Assembly (NCBI RefSeq): GCF_019312595.1
Contig: NZ_JAHWDQ010000003.1
Span: 124,001-188,000 of the forward strand
From: Zhongshania aquimaris
GTDB taxonomy: Bacteria > Pseudomonadota > Gammaproteobacteria > Pseudomonadales > Spongiibacteraceae
Direction of reading: 5' to 3'
Length of the DNA stretch: 64,000 nt
Shown here one piece after another: positions 50,700-59,143 of this stretch; the stretch's first letter is position 1, and each line of letters begins with the position of its first letter. The position numbers and the translations under genes were made by a program. The notes under the pieces are model-generated. The model made no database searches and was not told where the DNA came from. It saw nothing but the letters and a program-made list of their open reading frames with translations.

Positions 50700-52805
50700 C
50701 TAATTAAGGCGCCCTTGCTGACCGATTGTAGACAGTAATCTCACTTGCTTGCTGTCAGGTACTTCGTTGTACGACAGCACCGCTAATCCCGGTACACTGC
50801 GGCGAGTAAAACGTGACACCCATGAACGTATTGACGGTGACACCAGTACTACCGCAGGTTGCCCTGCTAACTCTTGGCGTTGACTGTAATCCGCCAATTC
50901 ATTCTGTAAACGCTCAGCGATTCCAGGTTCTAATCCGGCGGCGCCCGCGTTGCCTCTGAGCATGTCTTGCAACAACTGTTCCAGATCTGGGTCGAGTGCG
51001 GAAACTGGCAAATCTTCTTCTAAGCCATTGATTTCCTGAACAATCATTCGTCCTAAAGCGACGCGAACCCCCTCCAATAATTCGTCAGGATTTTTGCTAC
51101 GCGGCGCTTGCTCCGCCAAACTTTCGGCGATAAGACGAATACTGCGAATTGATACACCTTCTTTCAGCAGGTTCTGTAAAACCCGTACCACAATGCTGAG
51201 CGGCAATTGCTTGGGCACCACGTTTTCAACCAGACGGGGATCGGTCTTGGCAAGACGATCCAAGAGCTGTTGAACCTCTTCGTGGCCGAGTAATTCGTGG
51301 GCGTGCTGCTTAATAATTTGGCTGAGATGCGTGGCAATAACCGTACAGGGATCAACCACGGTGTAGCCCATGGTTTGCGCTTGATCGCGTTGGCTAGAAT
51401 CGATCCAGACGGCATCCATACCGAAAGCGGGATCTTTGGTTGGCGAGCCACGCAACTGTCCCTGCGCGCCGCCTGGATTAATCGCCAATTCTTTGCCGGC
51501 CTGAATATCACCCTGGGCAATGGTGTCGCCCAGCAGTTGAATACGGTAGCTGCTGGGAGACAGCTCAAGGTTGTCGCGGATATGCACTGGCTGAATAAGA
51601 AAGCCTAAGTCCTTTGACAGCTTTTTACGCACGCCGGTAATTCGCGCAATCAACTCACCACCTTGGTTGCGGTCAACCAGTGGGATTAAGCGGTAGCCGA
51701 CTTCTAGGCTCACCACATCCATCGGTGTCACTTCATCCCAATTTAATTCGCTGGGCTCACGCGCAACGGGAATCTCTTCGATATTCTCATCTTCGTCGAC
51801 AAGTTCTTGAGCGTGTTTTTTCTGATTCTGCATCCACCATCCGCTGCCAGCACAAGCACCGGCGAGCATTAAAAATACAAGATTTGGCATGCCGGGAATG
51901 ATGCCGATTAAGCCCAATAGGGTTGCCGACATATAAAGCACATTGGGGTTGGCAAACATTTGTCCAACAATTTGCTTACCCATGTTTTGTGAGCGAGAAA
52001 TCCGCGTCACAATAATCGCAACCGCAGTAGACAGCAGCAAAGATGGCAACTGCGCCACCAGGCCGTCACCGATGGTCAGCAAGGTATAGTTATGCATCGC
52101 CTGCGAGAAGCTCAACCCATGCTGGGTCATACCGACGCCAAGGCCGCCGATAATGTTGATAAACAAAATCATTATGCCAGCGACCGCGTCACCGCGAACA
52201 AACTTGCTGGCACCGTCCATGGAGCCGTAGAAATCTGCCTCGGTCCGCACTTCTTCACGACGCCGGCTGGCTTCTTCTTGATTCAGCAAACCGGCGTTTA
52301 GATCTGAGTCTATCGCCATTTGTTTGCCGGGCATGGCATCCAAGGTAAACCGCGCCGTCACTTCAGATACACGACCGGCACCCTTGGTTACCACCACAAA
52401 GTTGATAACAACCAGGATAATAAATACCACGATACCAACGACGTAGTTTCCGCCAATAACAAATTCGCCAAAGGACTCGATAACCTTACCCGCCGCGCCT
52501 GGGCCATTGTGACCTTCAAGTAACACCACGCGAGTAGATGCCACGTTCAGTGCTAAACGCAGCAGTGTCGCTAAGAGTAATACGGTTGGGAAAACCGAGA
52601 AATCGATGGGACGTTCAACATAAATAACCGCCAGAATAATGACCAGCGATAAAGTGATGTTAAAGGTGAATAATAAATCGAGAAGAAACGGCGGCATGGG
52701 GATAACCAACATGCCCAAACACGCCACGAGCAACAGCAATACTCCAATGCCGCTGTCTGCGGTCTTTTGAAGCCATACCGGCATTGCTATGGATTGTGTC
52801 GCCAT
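50700..52805 (-). CDS. flhA: Flagellar export apparatus protein FlhA
   Basis: A 701-residue inner-membrane protein forming the export gate ring. Eight membrane helices fill the first ~320 residues (IAMPVWLQK ..., LIPMPPFLLDLLFTFNITLSL-like) with the conserved FHIPEP-type cytoplasmic loop (VSEVTARFTLDAMPGKQMAIDSDLNAG), then the long cytoplasmic domain that docks chaperone-substrate complexes. Length is normal. A sigma-54 promoter motif lies 95 bases upstream. It leads into flhF-fleN-fliA. Confidence 0.96.
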   Translation of the reverse strand: MATQSIAMPVWLQKTADSGIGVLLLLVACLGMLVIPMPPFLLDLLFTFNITLSLVIILAVIYVERPIDFSVFPTVLLLATLLRLALNVASTRVVLLEGHNGPGAAGKVIESFGEFVIGGNYVVGIVVFIILVVINFVVVTKGAGRVSEVTARFTLDAMPGKQMAIDSDLNAGLLNQEEASRRREEVRTEADFYGSMDGASKFVRGDAVAGIMILFINIIGGLGVGMTQHGLSFSQAMHNYTLLTIGDGLVAQLPSLLLSTAVAIIVTRISRSQNMGKQIVGQMFANPNVLYMSATLLGLIGIIPGMPNLVFLMLAGACAGSGWWMQNQKKHAQELVDEDENIEEIPVAREPSELNWDEVTPMDVVSLEVGYRLIPLVDRNQGGELIARITGVRKKLSKDLGFLIQPVHIRDNLELSPSSYRIQLLGDTIAQGDIQAGKELAINPGGAQGQLRGSPTKDPAFGMDAVWIDSSQRDQAQTMGYTVVDPCTVIATHLSQIIKQHAHELLGHEEVQQLLDRLAKTDPRLVENVVPKQLPLSIVVRVLQNLLKEGVSIRSIRLIAESLAEQAPRSKNPDELLEGVRVALGRMIVQEINGLEEDLPVSALDPDLEQLLQDMLRGNAGAAGLEPGIAERLQNELADYSQRQELAGQPAVVLVSPSIRSWVSRFTRRSVPGLAVLSYNEVPDSKQVRLLSTIGQQGRLN

Positions 52806-52900
52806 ACTAACGTCTCTTAGCTATAAGGTCTTGCGTGTGTCTTTTTGACAGCTAAGGCACATAAATTCTGCGCCAATTTTCTGTCGTTATAGCCAAGAGT

Positions 52901-52917
52901 TGCAACAAGGGGGCCAA
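52901..52917 (-). promoter_or_regulatory. Sigma-54 promoter motif upstream of flhA
   Basis: On the minus strand TTGGCCCCCTTGTTGCA has GG and GC exactly 10 bases apart, matching the -24/-12 consensus TGGCAC-N5-TTGC. It lies about 95 bases upstream of the flhA start. FleQ/NtrC-type activation is expected, as in Pseudomonas flhA operons; the activator gene is outside the window. Confidence 0.75.
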
Positions 52918-52954
52918 GAATCGTAGGGGTAAATACGGACTCTGGATGAGAGGA

Positions 52955-54082
52955 CTACAGCAGATTACCTAAGTACTCGTCTGCAATGTCAGGTTGTGGT
53001 GTTTCTGGGTAGTCGCCGCCCATGGTTTCCCAGCTACGCAGCTGGTAGATGTAGGTTAAGATCTGCGCTACGGCAAGATATAGACCACCAGGAATTTCGG
53101 CGTCTAGATCGGTACTCGCGAATACGGCCCTCGCTAAACGGGGCGATTCCACAATTGGAATATCGTGTTCAGCGGCGAGTTCACGAATTTTAGCGGCAAT
53201 ATTATCGGCGCCTTTCGCCAACAACATAGGCGCCGCCATGCGTGCCTCATCGTACTTCAACGCCACCGCAAAATGGGTGGGGTTGGTAATGATGACATCG
53301 GCAGTCGGGACTTTTTCCATCATGCGGTTATTTGCAGCGGCCTGCTGCATTTCTCGCAATTTGGCTTTGACCTCTGGGCGACCGTCAGACTCTTTGTGCT
53401 CATCCCGCACTTCTTGACGAGTCATTTTCAGTTCTTTATTAAAATTCCATACCTGCCATGGCACATCGATCGCGGCTATCGCCACCAGCGGCAAACTCAC
53501 CACAAAAAAGAACCACACCAGCAATTCAGCACTATGGATAATCGCGTCTTTGGGGGCTTGTAAACTTAATCCCAAAATATCATCGGCCATTCCCGACAGT
53601 AACCACACCGCTGCCACACCTATAAATACCATTTTCATTATCGATTTAGCCAGCTCACCGAGGCTGCGCAGAGAAAAAATCTTGCCGATGCCTTTTATAG
53701 GATCCATACGCTCAGGCTTTACGCTCAAGCTAAAGGTCCAGCCGCCCAAAATAGTCGATGACACCATGACCGCCACTAGCGCAATCGCTAGTAAGGGCCA
53801 AATGGTAAGCAGTCCACTTACAAGGGTTTGATAAAGACGGGACACAATAAGGGATTTTTGTTCCACCAGTAAAAATTCCGGCGACAAACTGTGGGCCAGC
53901 AAATCTTTAAGCGCGACGGCGAGGCCACCTCCGGTAAACAGCAACATCGCCGCCCCACCCACTGTTACCATCATTGTGGTCAATTCTTTAGAGCGCGCTA
54001 CCTGCCCTTTCTTTTTGGCGTCGGCTAATTTCTTAGCCGACGCCTCTTCGGTGCGTTCTTGACCGTCTTCGTTCTCAGCCAT
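52955..54082 (-). CDS. flhB: Flagellar export apparatus protein FlhB
   Basis: A 375-residue export-switch protein. Four membrane helices in the first ~210 residues (LTTMMVTVGGAAMLLF, LLTIWPLLAIALVAVMV, FIGVAAVWLLSG, LLVWFFFVVSLPLVAIAA), then the cytoplasmic domain with the autocleavage motif NPTH in VIITNPTHFAVALKYDE. The cleaved form changes substrate specificity from rod/hook to filament. Length and C-terminus are normal. The ATG is three bases after the fliR stop codon. Last gene of the fliLMNOPQR-flhB operon. Confidence 0.95.
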   Translation of the reverse strand: MAENEDGQERTEEASAKKLADAKKKGQVARSKELTTMMVTVGGAAMLLFTGGGLAVALKDLLAHSLSPEFLLVEQKSLIVSRLYQTLVSGLLTIWPLLAIALVAVMVSSTILGGWTFSLSVKPERMDPIKGIGKIFSLRSLGELAKSIMKMVFIGVAAVWLLSGMADDILGLSLQAPKDAIIHSAELLVWFFFVVSLPLVAIAAIDVPWQVWNFNKELKMTRQEVRDEHKESDGRPEVKAKLREMQQAAANNRMMEKVPTADVIITNPTHFAVALKYDEARMAAPMLLAKGADNIAAKIRELAAEHDIPIVESPRLARAVFASTDLDAEIPGGLYLAVAQILTYIYQLRSWETMGGDYPETPQPDIADEYLGNLL

Positions 54083-54085
54083 ACA

Positions 54086-54868
54086 TCAGGCTCCGAGAAA
54101 CAGTTCGGCGGCAATAAATGCGTCGCCCAACATAGACGTTAAAATGGGAAGTAAATTTGGCAGCAAGCGATCTACCACCAGAAAACCAATTAGCATCGCG
54201 ATAGGGAAACCCACCGCAAACAAGTTCAAAGTTGGCGCTGCCCGGCTAATAATACCTACCGCTAACTGCACAACAAGTAAGGCCACTACCGCAGGAATCG
54301 CTACTTGAATCGCACCGGTAAATAGTTCCCCACCGCGCAGCCATATCACGTTGAGCTGCCCCGGAGACACTCCGTCACCCGCCACTGGCCAATATTCAAA
54401 ACTCCGTGCCAGCAAGGCCAAAAAATCGATATGGCCGTTCATGGCCACAAAGATCAGCATGGTAAATATAAGTAGGAACTGCGAGAGCACCGGCACCTGC
54501 GCGCCACGCTGGGGGTCAACCATCATCGCAAAACCGAGCCCCATACCCATGGCGATAATCTGGCCAGCAAGGATAATGGCGTCAAACACCAGTTGAATAA
54601 TGAAACCGATACACACGCCAATCAGCAATTCATTGGCAGCCAGTAATATCGCCTGATAGCCAACCAAGTTCATCACCGGCGCGGGCGGTAGCAAGGGTAA
54701 AATAATGGCGGTAATGAAGACGGATAGCAGAATACGTGCGCGGGCGGGAATATACGCTGCGCTAAATAAGGGGGCAGTAATCATCGCCCCACCCACCCGC
54801 ATAAACGGCAGCCAGGCAGACGCAAGCATTACGCTGAGCTGGTCTGCAGTAGGCGCGATGATACTCAT
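54086..54868 (-). CDS. fliR: Flagellar export apparatus protein FliR
   Basis: A 260-residue inner-membrane protein of the export gate with five to six helices (LPFMRVGGAMITAPLFSAAYIPARARILLSVFITA, LIGVCIGFIIQLVFDAI, FAMMVDPQRGAQ, LLVVQLAVGIISRAAPTLNLFAVGFPI, MLIGFLVVDRLLPNL). FliR forms the helical gate core with FliP and FliQ. I begin at ATG 54868; a TTG three codons earlier is possible and would overlap the fliQ stop. Confidence 0.93.
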   Translation of the reverse strand: MSIIAPTADQLSVMLASAWLPFMRVGGAMITAPLFSAAYIPARARILLSVFITAIILPLLPPAPVMNLVGYQAILLAANELLIGVCIGFIIQLVFDAIILAGQIIAMGMGLGFAMMVDPQRGAQVPVLSQFLLIFTMLIFVAMNGHIDFLALLARSFEYWPVAGDGVSPGQLNVIWLRGGELFTGAIQVAIPAVVALLVVQLAVGIISRAAPTLNLFAVGFPIAMLIGFLVVDRLLPNLLPILTSMLGDAFIAAELFLGA

Positions 54869-54869
54869 G

Positions 54870-55139
54870 CTAGCCAACCAAGCTTGGAATCATGGCAAAT
54901 AATTGACGGGTGTAGTCAATCAGTTGACCCAGCATCCACGGGCCAGTCACACCGAGTACAACGATTAACACAACCAGCTTAGGGATGAAGCTTAAGGTCA
55001 TATCCTGAATTTGGGTTGCGGCCTGAAACATACCAATCATCAGGCCCGCCGCAAGCGCAGACAGCAGCAGTGGCGCTGCTAGCAGCACGGTAAGGTTCAT
55101 CGCTTGGCGGCCAATCTCGATTACCGTATCGGCGTTCAT
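54870..55139 (-). CDS. fliQ: Flagellar export apparatus protein FliQ
   Basis: An 89-residue protein with two membrane helices (ALLLSALAAGLMIGMFQAAT, KLVVLIVVLGVTGPWMLGQ) and the family motif QAATQIQDMTLSFIPK. Component of the FliPQR export channel. Normal length. Confidence 0.95.
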   Translation of the reverse strand: MNADTVIEIGRQAMNLTVLLAAPLLLSALAAGLMIGMFQAATQIQDMTLSFIPKLVVLIVVLGVTGPWMLGQLIDYTRQLFAMIPSLVG

Positions 55140-55176
55140 TGCGCGACCTCATTACGTGATATTGCGGTCAATGTCG

Positions 55177-55923
55177 TCATTGATAAAAACTCGCGGCCAA
55201 TGATCCCATCACCAGACTCCAGCCATCAACCAAGACAAACAACATAATTTTAAACGGTAGCGAAATCATCATGGGCGACAACATCATCATACCCATGGAC
55301 ATCAATACACTGGCTACCACAAGATCGATTACCACAAAGGGGATAAAGAGCAGGAAGCCAATTTGAAACGCAGTTTTTAGTTCGCTTGTAAGAAACGAGG
55401 CCACCAGAATAGTAAACGGCACATCCTCCGGCTTATCGATTTGTGCCATGCCGGCTATCTCTGCAAATCGACCAATATCTTCTTCACGGGTTTGCCGCAG
55501 CATAAATTCGCGAAACGGCTGAAAGCCTTTTTCGAGTGCTTTATCAAATGTGAGTTCTTCCGCGATATAAGGCTTTATTGCATCGTTATAGGCAATCTCG
55601 GCAACTGGGTGCATGATAAATAGCGTCAGAAACAGAGACAGACTCAATAGAATTTGGTTAGACGGGGTTTGGCCCGTGCCCAGTGCCTGACGAAGAATCG
55701 ACAGGACAATCATAATGCGGGTAAACGCCGTCATACCCAGCAATATAGCGGGGAGCAAGGTCAGCGCCGTCATTACGGCTAAAAGCTGCAAGGAGACCGT
55801 ATATTCCTGGCCGCCGGCGGGTGTTGGCACAGACGTTACCGCAGGCAATGACAAGGATGCCGCATTGGCGAACATAGGCATGGCGCACAAGCAAATCAAG
55901 ATTACAAAGCGAGTAAGTCTCAT
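55177..55923 (-). CDS. fliP: Flagellar export apparatus protein FliP
   Basis: A 248-residue protein with a cleaved signal peptide (MRLTRFVILICLCAMPMFANA), and helices including LQLLAVMTALTLLPAILLGMTAFTRI, the core motif MIVLSILRQALGTGQTPSNQILLSLSLFLT, and FLLFIPFVVIDLVVASVLMSMGMMMLSPMMISLPFKIMLF. It nucleates the export gate. Overlaps fliO by four bases (ATGA). Confidence 0.95.
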   Translation of the reverse strand: MRLTRFVILICLCAMPMFANAASLSLPAVTSVPTPAGGQEYTVSLQLLAVMTALTLLPAILLGMTAFTRIMIVLSILRQALGTGQTPSNQILLSLSLFLTLFIMHPVAEIAYNDAIKPYIAEELTFDKALEKGFQPFREFMLRQTREEDIGRFAEIAGMAQIDKPEDVPFTILVASFLTSELKTAFQIGFLLFIPFVVIDLVVASVLMSMGMMMLSPMMISLPFKIMLFVLVDGWSLVMGSLAASFYQ

Positions 55924-56405
55924 TGCTGCTCCCCATCGCGCGAAGACCTTGATGTTTTCGTCACGATCTGGCGCTTTGCCATCAATTTAGCAAATGCCGA
56001 TTCCGGCATTTTTGCATTGCTCTCATCCGCCGCCGACGCCCAGGTGTGCAGCGTATTGATAGATGTACTTGTGCAACCTAGCAATAGCTTCTCATCGCCT
56101 ACCTGAACAACTAATAGTTTTTCTTTCATGCTTAGCGGTATCTGCGATACCAAGCTCACACCACTCTGACCGGTAGCACCAACTAAACGTGTGCGACGCA
56201 AAATCCACATCAAGCCGACAATACATAATATGACAAACAGCAAACTGCCGATCATGCCGGTCACGTCGAAGGAAGGACCAACTGGCATCTTAGCAGCCGC
56301 CGGTGCTGCTGGCGCGTCTTGCGCATAAGCGTAAAATGGCAGTCCGGCAACGCTTAGTAATAGCGCCATGCATCCTGCTTGAATGTGCGTCCCGAGCTTA
56401 CTCAT
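55920..56405 (-). CDS. fliO: Flagellar export assembly protein FliO
   Basis: A 161-residue bitopic protein with signal-like N-terminus (LLLSVAGLPFYAYA), membrane helix GMIGSLLFVILCIVGLMWIL and cytoplasmic tail (GVSLVSQIPLSMKEKLLVVQVGDEKLLLGCT) that stabilises FliP during assembly. Its start overlaps the fliN stop (TAATG) and its stop overlaps fliP (ATGA). Confidence 0.9.
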   Translation of the reverse strand: MSKLGTHIQAGCMALLLSVAGLPFYAYAQDAPAAPAAAKMPVGPSFDVTGMIGSLLFVILCIVGLMWILRRTRLVGATGQSGVSLVSQIPLSMKEKLLVVQVGDEKLLLGCTSTSINTLHTWASAADESNAKMPESAFAKLMAKRQIVTKTSRSSRDGEQQ

Positions 56406-56809
56406 TAGTGGCGCTCGCGCTCATCCTGACCAACTACCTCAGTCAGCATGATGCCGTATTTATCTTTCACTACCACGATTTCGCCGCGTGCCACCAAAGT
56501 GCCATTCACCAGCACGTCTAATGGGGTTCCCGCAGCGCGGTCTAGTTCAATAATTGCACCCTGATTTAAATCACGTAAATCGCGGATGCTCATTTTGGTT
56601 CGGCCCACTTCAACGGCAACGCTGACGTTGACATCCATAATCATGTCCAGACTCATATCCTTGCTCATGCGCCCGTTTCCTTTTGTTGCCGATGTTGATT
56701 GTGCTGCATTGTTTTCACTCACGCTTTTATGCTCCGCGCTGGCGGCCATTGTGTTGGGATTAGTAGCATCGCCACCGTTTCCATGCTCTTCATTTATTGA
56801 ATCAGTCAT
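56405..56809 (-). CDS. fliN: Flagellar motor switch protein FliN
   Basis: A 134-residue C-ring protein. The C-terminal SpoA domain runs DVNVSVAVEVGRTKMSIRDL, GAIIELDRAAGTPLDVLVNG, ARGEIVVVKDKYGIMLTEVV. The N-terminal 55 residues are low-complexity. ATG 56809 has GAGG seven bases upstream. Together with FliM and FliG it builds the switch and docks the export ATPase complex via FliH. Confidence 0.94.
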   Translation of the reverse strand: MTDSINEEHGNGGDATNPNTMAASAEHKSVSENNAAQSTSATKGNGRMSKDMSLDMIMDVNVSVAVEVGRTKMSIRDLRDLNQGAIIELDRAAGTPLDVLVNGTLVARGEIVVVKDKYGIMLTEVVGQDERERH

Positions 56810-56818
56810 AGTCAATCC

Positions 56819-57766
56819 TCAGTGCTGATGTCGATTCGTTTCAGACCTACCGGTCAAGCGTACGGCCAACTTATCTTCATTACTGCCAAACCGACCGTGC
56901 ATAAATGGCGTGTCGTCGATCATTAACACCACGTCTTCGGCAGAGGGGATGTCAATCACATCGCCTACCTTTAATAAGGAAACCCGTTTTAAACTCATTC
57001 GGGTTTGCGCCAAAATCGCCACCAATTCAATTGGGGCCATTTCCAGGCCTTCACACAGACGATCTCGCCAATCAGCGCTAGACGCTTTGGTGGCCGGCTT
57101 AGCGGGATCACTTAAACTATCTCGTACTGCGTCGATTGCACTCCACGGCACTATCGACCAAAGCCCGCCGGAAAACTCTCCGACGCTAACGACAAAGCGA
57201 GTTGCCACCAGCGAGTCGGCCTCACCAATAGTGTCCAACATACGTGGGTCGCTAACCTGAGCAGCGATGGTTGGCTCGGTTTTGATAACCGATTTCCACG
57301 CACTGCCAACATCGCTTAATAAGGCCGAACTTAGCATTTCCATAAAACTAAACTCAGAAACTGACAGTTGTTCTCGCTGCCCTTTTTGCGAGCTGCCCGA
57401 GCCGCCAAAGTAGCGATCGACCATTTGAAAAACTAAATCGGACTCGAAGGCCAAAAGAATATTGGCGTTCATGGGTAAACCGCGAATCACTGAAATACTG
57501 CAAGGTGCAGGCAGCGTATTCAGCATCTCGTCAAATTTCATCACCGTAATTTTGTCTACTCGAACACCCTCAACCGTAGAGACGAACTCACGCATACGAT
57601 CGCGGGTAGCGGTGGCAAACTGGGCTTGGATCAAAGACAAGGCTGGGATCAAACGCTGAATCGCATAGTCCTGTCTCGCTAAATTATATTTAGCGCGGCT
57701 GGGATCATTTTCATCCTCGCCCGCCATCAAGGCTTCTAGTTCTTCTGGATCGAGAATATCGCTCAC
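56819..57766 (-). CDS. fliM: Flagellar motor switch protein FliM, GTG start
   Basis: A 315-residue C-ring protein. The N-terminal ILDPEELEALMAG is the CheY-binding motif; the middle domain holds GSGSSQKGQREQLSVSE and the C-terminal SpoA domain KVGDVIDIPSAEDVVLMIDDTPFMHGRFGSNEDKLAV. Start is GTG 57766 with GAGG eight bases upstream. Although che genes are not nearby, this CheY-binding motif is retained. Confidence 0.95.
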   Translation of the reverse strand: MSDILDPEELEALMAGEDENDPSRAKYNLARQDYAIQRLIPALSLIQAQFATATRDRMREFVSTVEGVRVDKITVMKFDEMLNTLPAPCSISVIRGLPMNANILLAFESDLVFQMVDRYFGGSGSSQKGQREQLSVSEFSFMEMLSSALLSDVGSAWKSVIKTEPTIAAQVSDPRMLDTIGEADSLVATRFVVSVGEFSGGLWSIVPWSAIDAVRDSLSDPAKPATKASSADWRDRLCEGLEMAPIELVAILAQTRMSLKRVSLLKVGDVIDIPSAEDVVLMIDDTPFMHGRFGSNEDKLAVRLTGRSETNRHQH

Positions 57767-57776
57767 GTCGCTAGCC

Positions 57777-58247
57777 TCACTGAACTACAAACTTGGTAAA
57801 ATAAACGGCCTCAACACCCGGCTTACCCGACTCCGCCTTAAGCACACCATTGATGGTCGCCAAAGCCTCGTTCTGCAGTGTTTGACGTTGCTCAGCAGTC
57901 GCAATAGCCTCTCTATCGAGTTTGCTAAACAACATCAGTAAATCATTGCGAATACGGGGTTCGTACTGCTCAACCTTTGAAAAGACATCGTCTTTGCGTG
58001 TCATTAAATCGATTTCGATCATCAAGAAACGAATGCCGCGCTCATTCTGCAAATTCACCACAAAGGACGGTGACAAGCTGTAGTACTCAGGTTCTTTTTT
58101 CTGATCCATTTCTGCCGCCGCTGGTTTACCATCGGCGCCAACGGCAACCGGCTCCGGCGCAGGCTCGTGCATAAAAAACCAGGTACCACCCACTGCGGCC
58201 ACTAACACCAAGACCTGCACCGCAATCATAATAATTTTTTTATTCAT
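57777..58247 (-). CDS. fliL: Flagellar basal-body protein FliL
   Basis: A 156-residue protein with a single N-terminal membrane helix (IIMIAVQVLVLVAAVGGTWFF) and the periplasmic FliL domain (YYSLSPSFVVNLQNERGIRFLMIEIDLMTRK; RNDLLMLFSKLDRE). It stabilises stators. ATG 58247 is preferred to a TTG four codons upstream. First gene of fliLMNOPQR-flhB, with its own sigma-54 motif 53 bases upstream. Confidence 0.93.
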   Translation of the reverse strand: MNKKIIMIAVQVLVLVAAVGGTWFFMHEPAPEPVAVGADGKPAAAEMDQKKEPEYYSLSPSFVVNLQNERGIRFLMIEIDLMTRKDDVFSKVEQYEPRIRNDLLMLFSKLDREAIATAEQRQTLQNEALATINGVLKAESGKPGVEAVYFTKFVVQ

Positions 58248-58299
58248 ACCTGTTCCCAATTCCTATACCGCCACAAAATCAGCATTCCTACGTGATTAG

Positions 58300-58316
58300 A
58301 GCAAGCCTTATGCCAA
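58300..58316 (-). promoter_or_regulatory. Sigma-54 promoter motif upstream of fliL
   Basis: On the minus strand TTGGCATAAGGCTTGCT keeps GG and GC 10 bases apart and matches the -24/-12 consensus well (TTGGCA and TTGCT). It lies between the repeat array and fliL, about 53 bases before the start codon, so fliL onward can be expressed independently of fliK. Confidence 0.75.
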
Positions 58317-58528
58317 TCAAAAACAACATTAAATATCAATGACTTACAAAAAAGTTACAGTGGATTGACAAAAAAATGGCGAACTTCCTTAAACCCTGAG
58401 CCACTGTAACAACACAGGGATTTCAGGCCATTAGTAATAACCGAGGCAGGCGTATGCGAATATGGCGTTTAAGTTTTAATCTTAGAAAATACCTGCACGT
58501 GCGAATGCGAATTACATTATCTAAAAAT

Positions 58529-58925
58529 GCATTCGCTAGCGCTTTCATGGATCTCCGATCGGGTTCGGGGATGACGTAATTCTGGCTTCAGAGGTCCGAC
58601 CTATTAACGTCAGACGTCAGGTGTCTGGCGTCGGACGTTAAAGGCATTCGCTTACGCTCACATGGATCCCCGATCGGGTTCGGGGATGACGTGCTTCTGG
58701 CTTCAGACGTCAGACCACTTAACGTCAGACGTCAGGTGTCTGGCGTCTGACGTTAGAGGCATTCGCTTACGCTCACATGGATCCCCGATCGGGGTCGGGG
58801 ATGACGTACTTCTGGCTTCAGAGGTCAGACCTCTTAACGTCAGACGTCAGGTGTCTGGCGTCGGACGTTAAAGGCATTCGCTAGCGCTCATCTGGATACT
58901 CGATCAGAGTCGAGTATGACTGAGC
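58529..58925. repeat. 115-bp tandem repeats built of two hairpins (three full, one partial)
   Basis: Copies begin with GCATTCGCT at 58529, 58644, 58759 and 58874, an exact 115-bp period. Each full unit has a GATCCCCGA...TCGGGGATGAC stem-loop (REP-like) and a longer stem, AACGTCAGACGTCAG against CTGGCGTCTGACGTT with one mismatch in the best copy. The fourth, truncated unit changes the first stem to ATACTCGA/TCGAGTAT, keeping it paired. No coding role; copy number may vary between strains. Confidence 0.9.
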
Positions 58926-58942
58926 GAGGTTAGAGTTCGAGT

Positions 58943-59026
58943 TTGGGTTTTGGGTTTTGGGTTTTGGGTTCTGCGTTCTGCGTTCTGCGTTCTGCGTTCT
59001 GCATCCAGCATTCTGCATTCCGCGCT
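58943..59026. repeat. Heptanucleotide array with a G-quadruplex motif
   Basis: Twelve consecutive 7-bp units: four TTGGGTT, four CTGCGTT, then CTGCATC, CAGCATT, CTGCATT and CCGCGCT. The first part contains four GGG tracts (58945-58947, 58952-58954, 58959-58961, 58966-58968) separated by TTTT, a perfect intramolecular G4 motif on the plus strand (template for the fli genes). Confidence 0.85.
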
Positions 59027-59143
59027 CTAAACACTCCCAACAAAAAGCACCCGCTTTTCTCTTTTCGATTGAGTTAAACGAGGGCTTTTGTTGAAACTAT
59101 GTTTAGCTAAAATCTACTGATCGCAAAGCACCTTGAAAAACCG

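Noticed and set aside
58662-58871. 69-codon plus-strand frame in the repeat array
   Set aside because: It is just the 115-bp repeat translated, with repeated peptide and no ribosome site.
58529-58925. CRISPR-like pattern of repeated units
   Set aside because: The whole 115-bp unit repeats; there are no short repeats with unique spacers and no cas genes.
59037-59058. AAAAGC/GCTTTT hairpin before the fliK end as a terminator
   Set aside because: Only two GC pairs, too weak to call.
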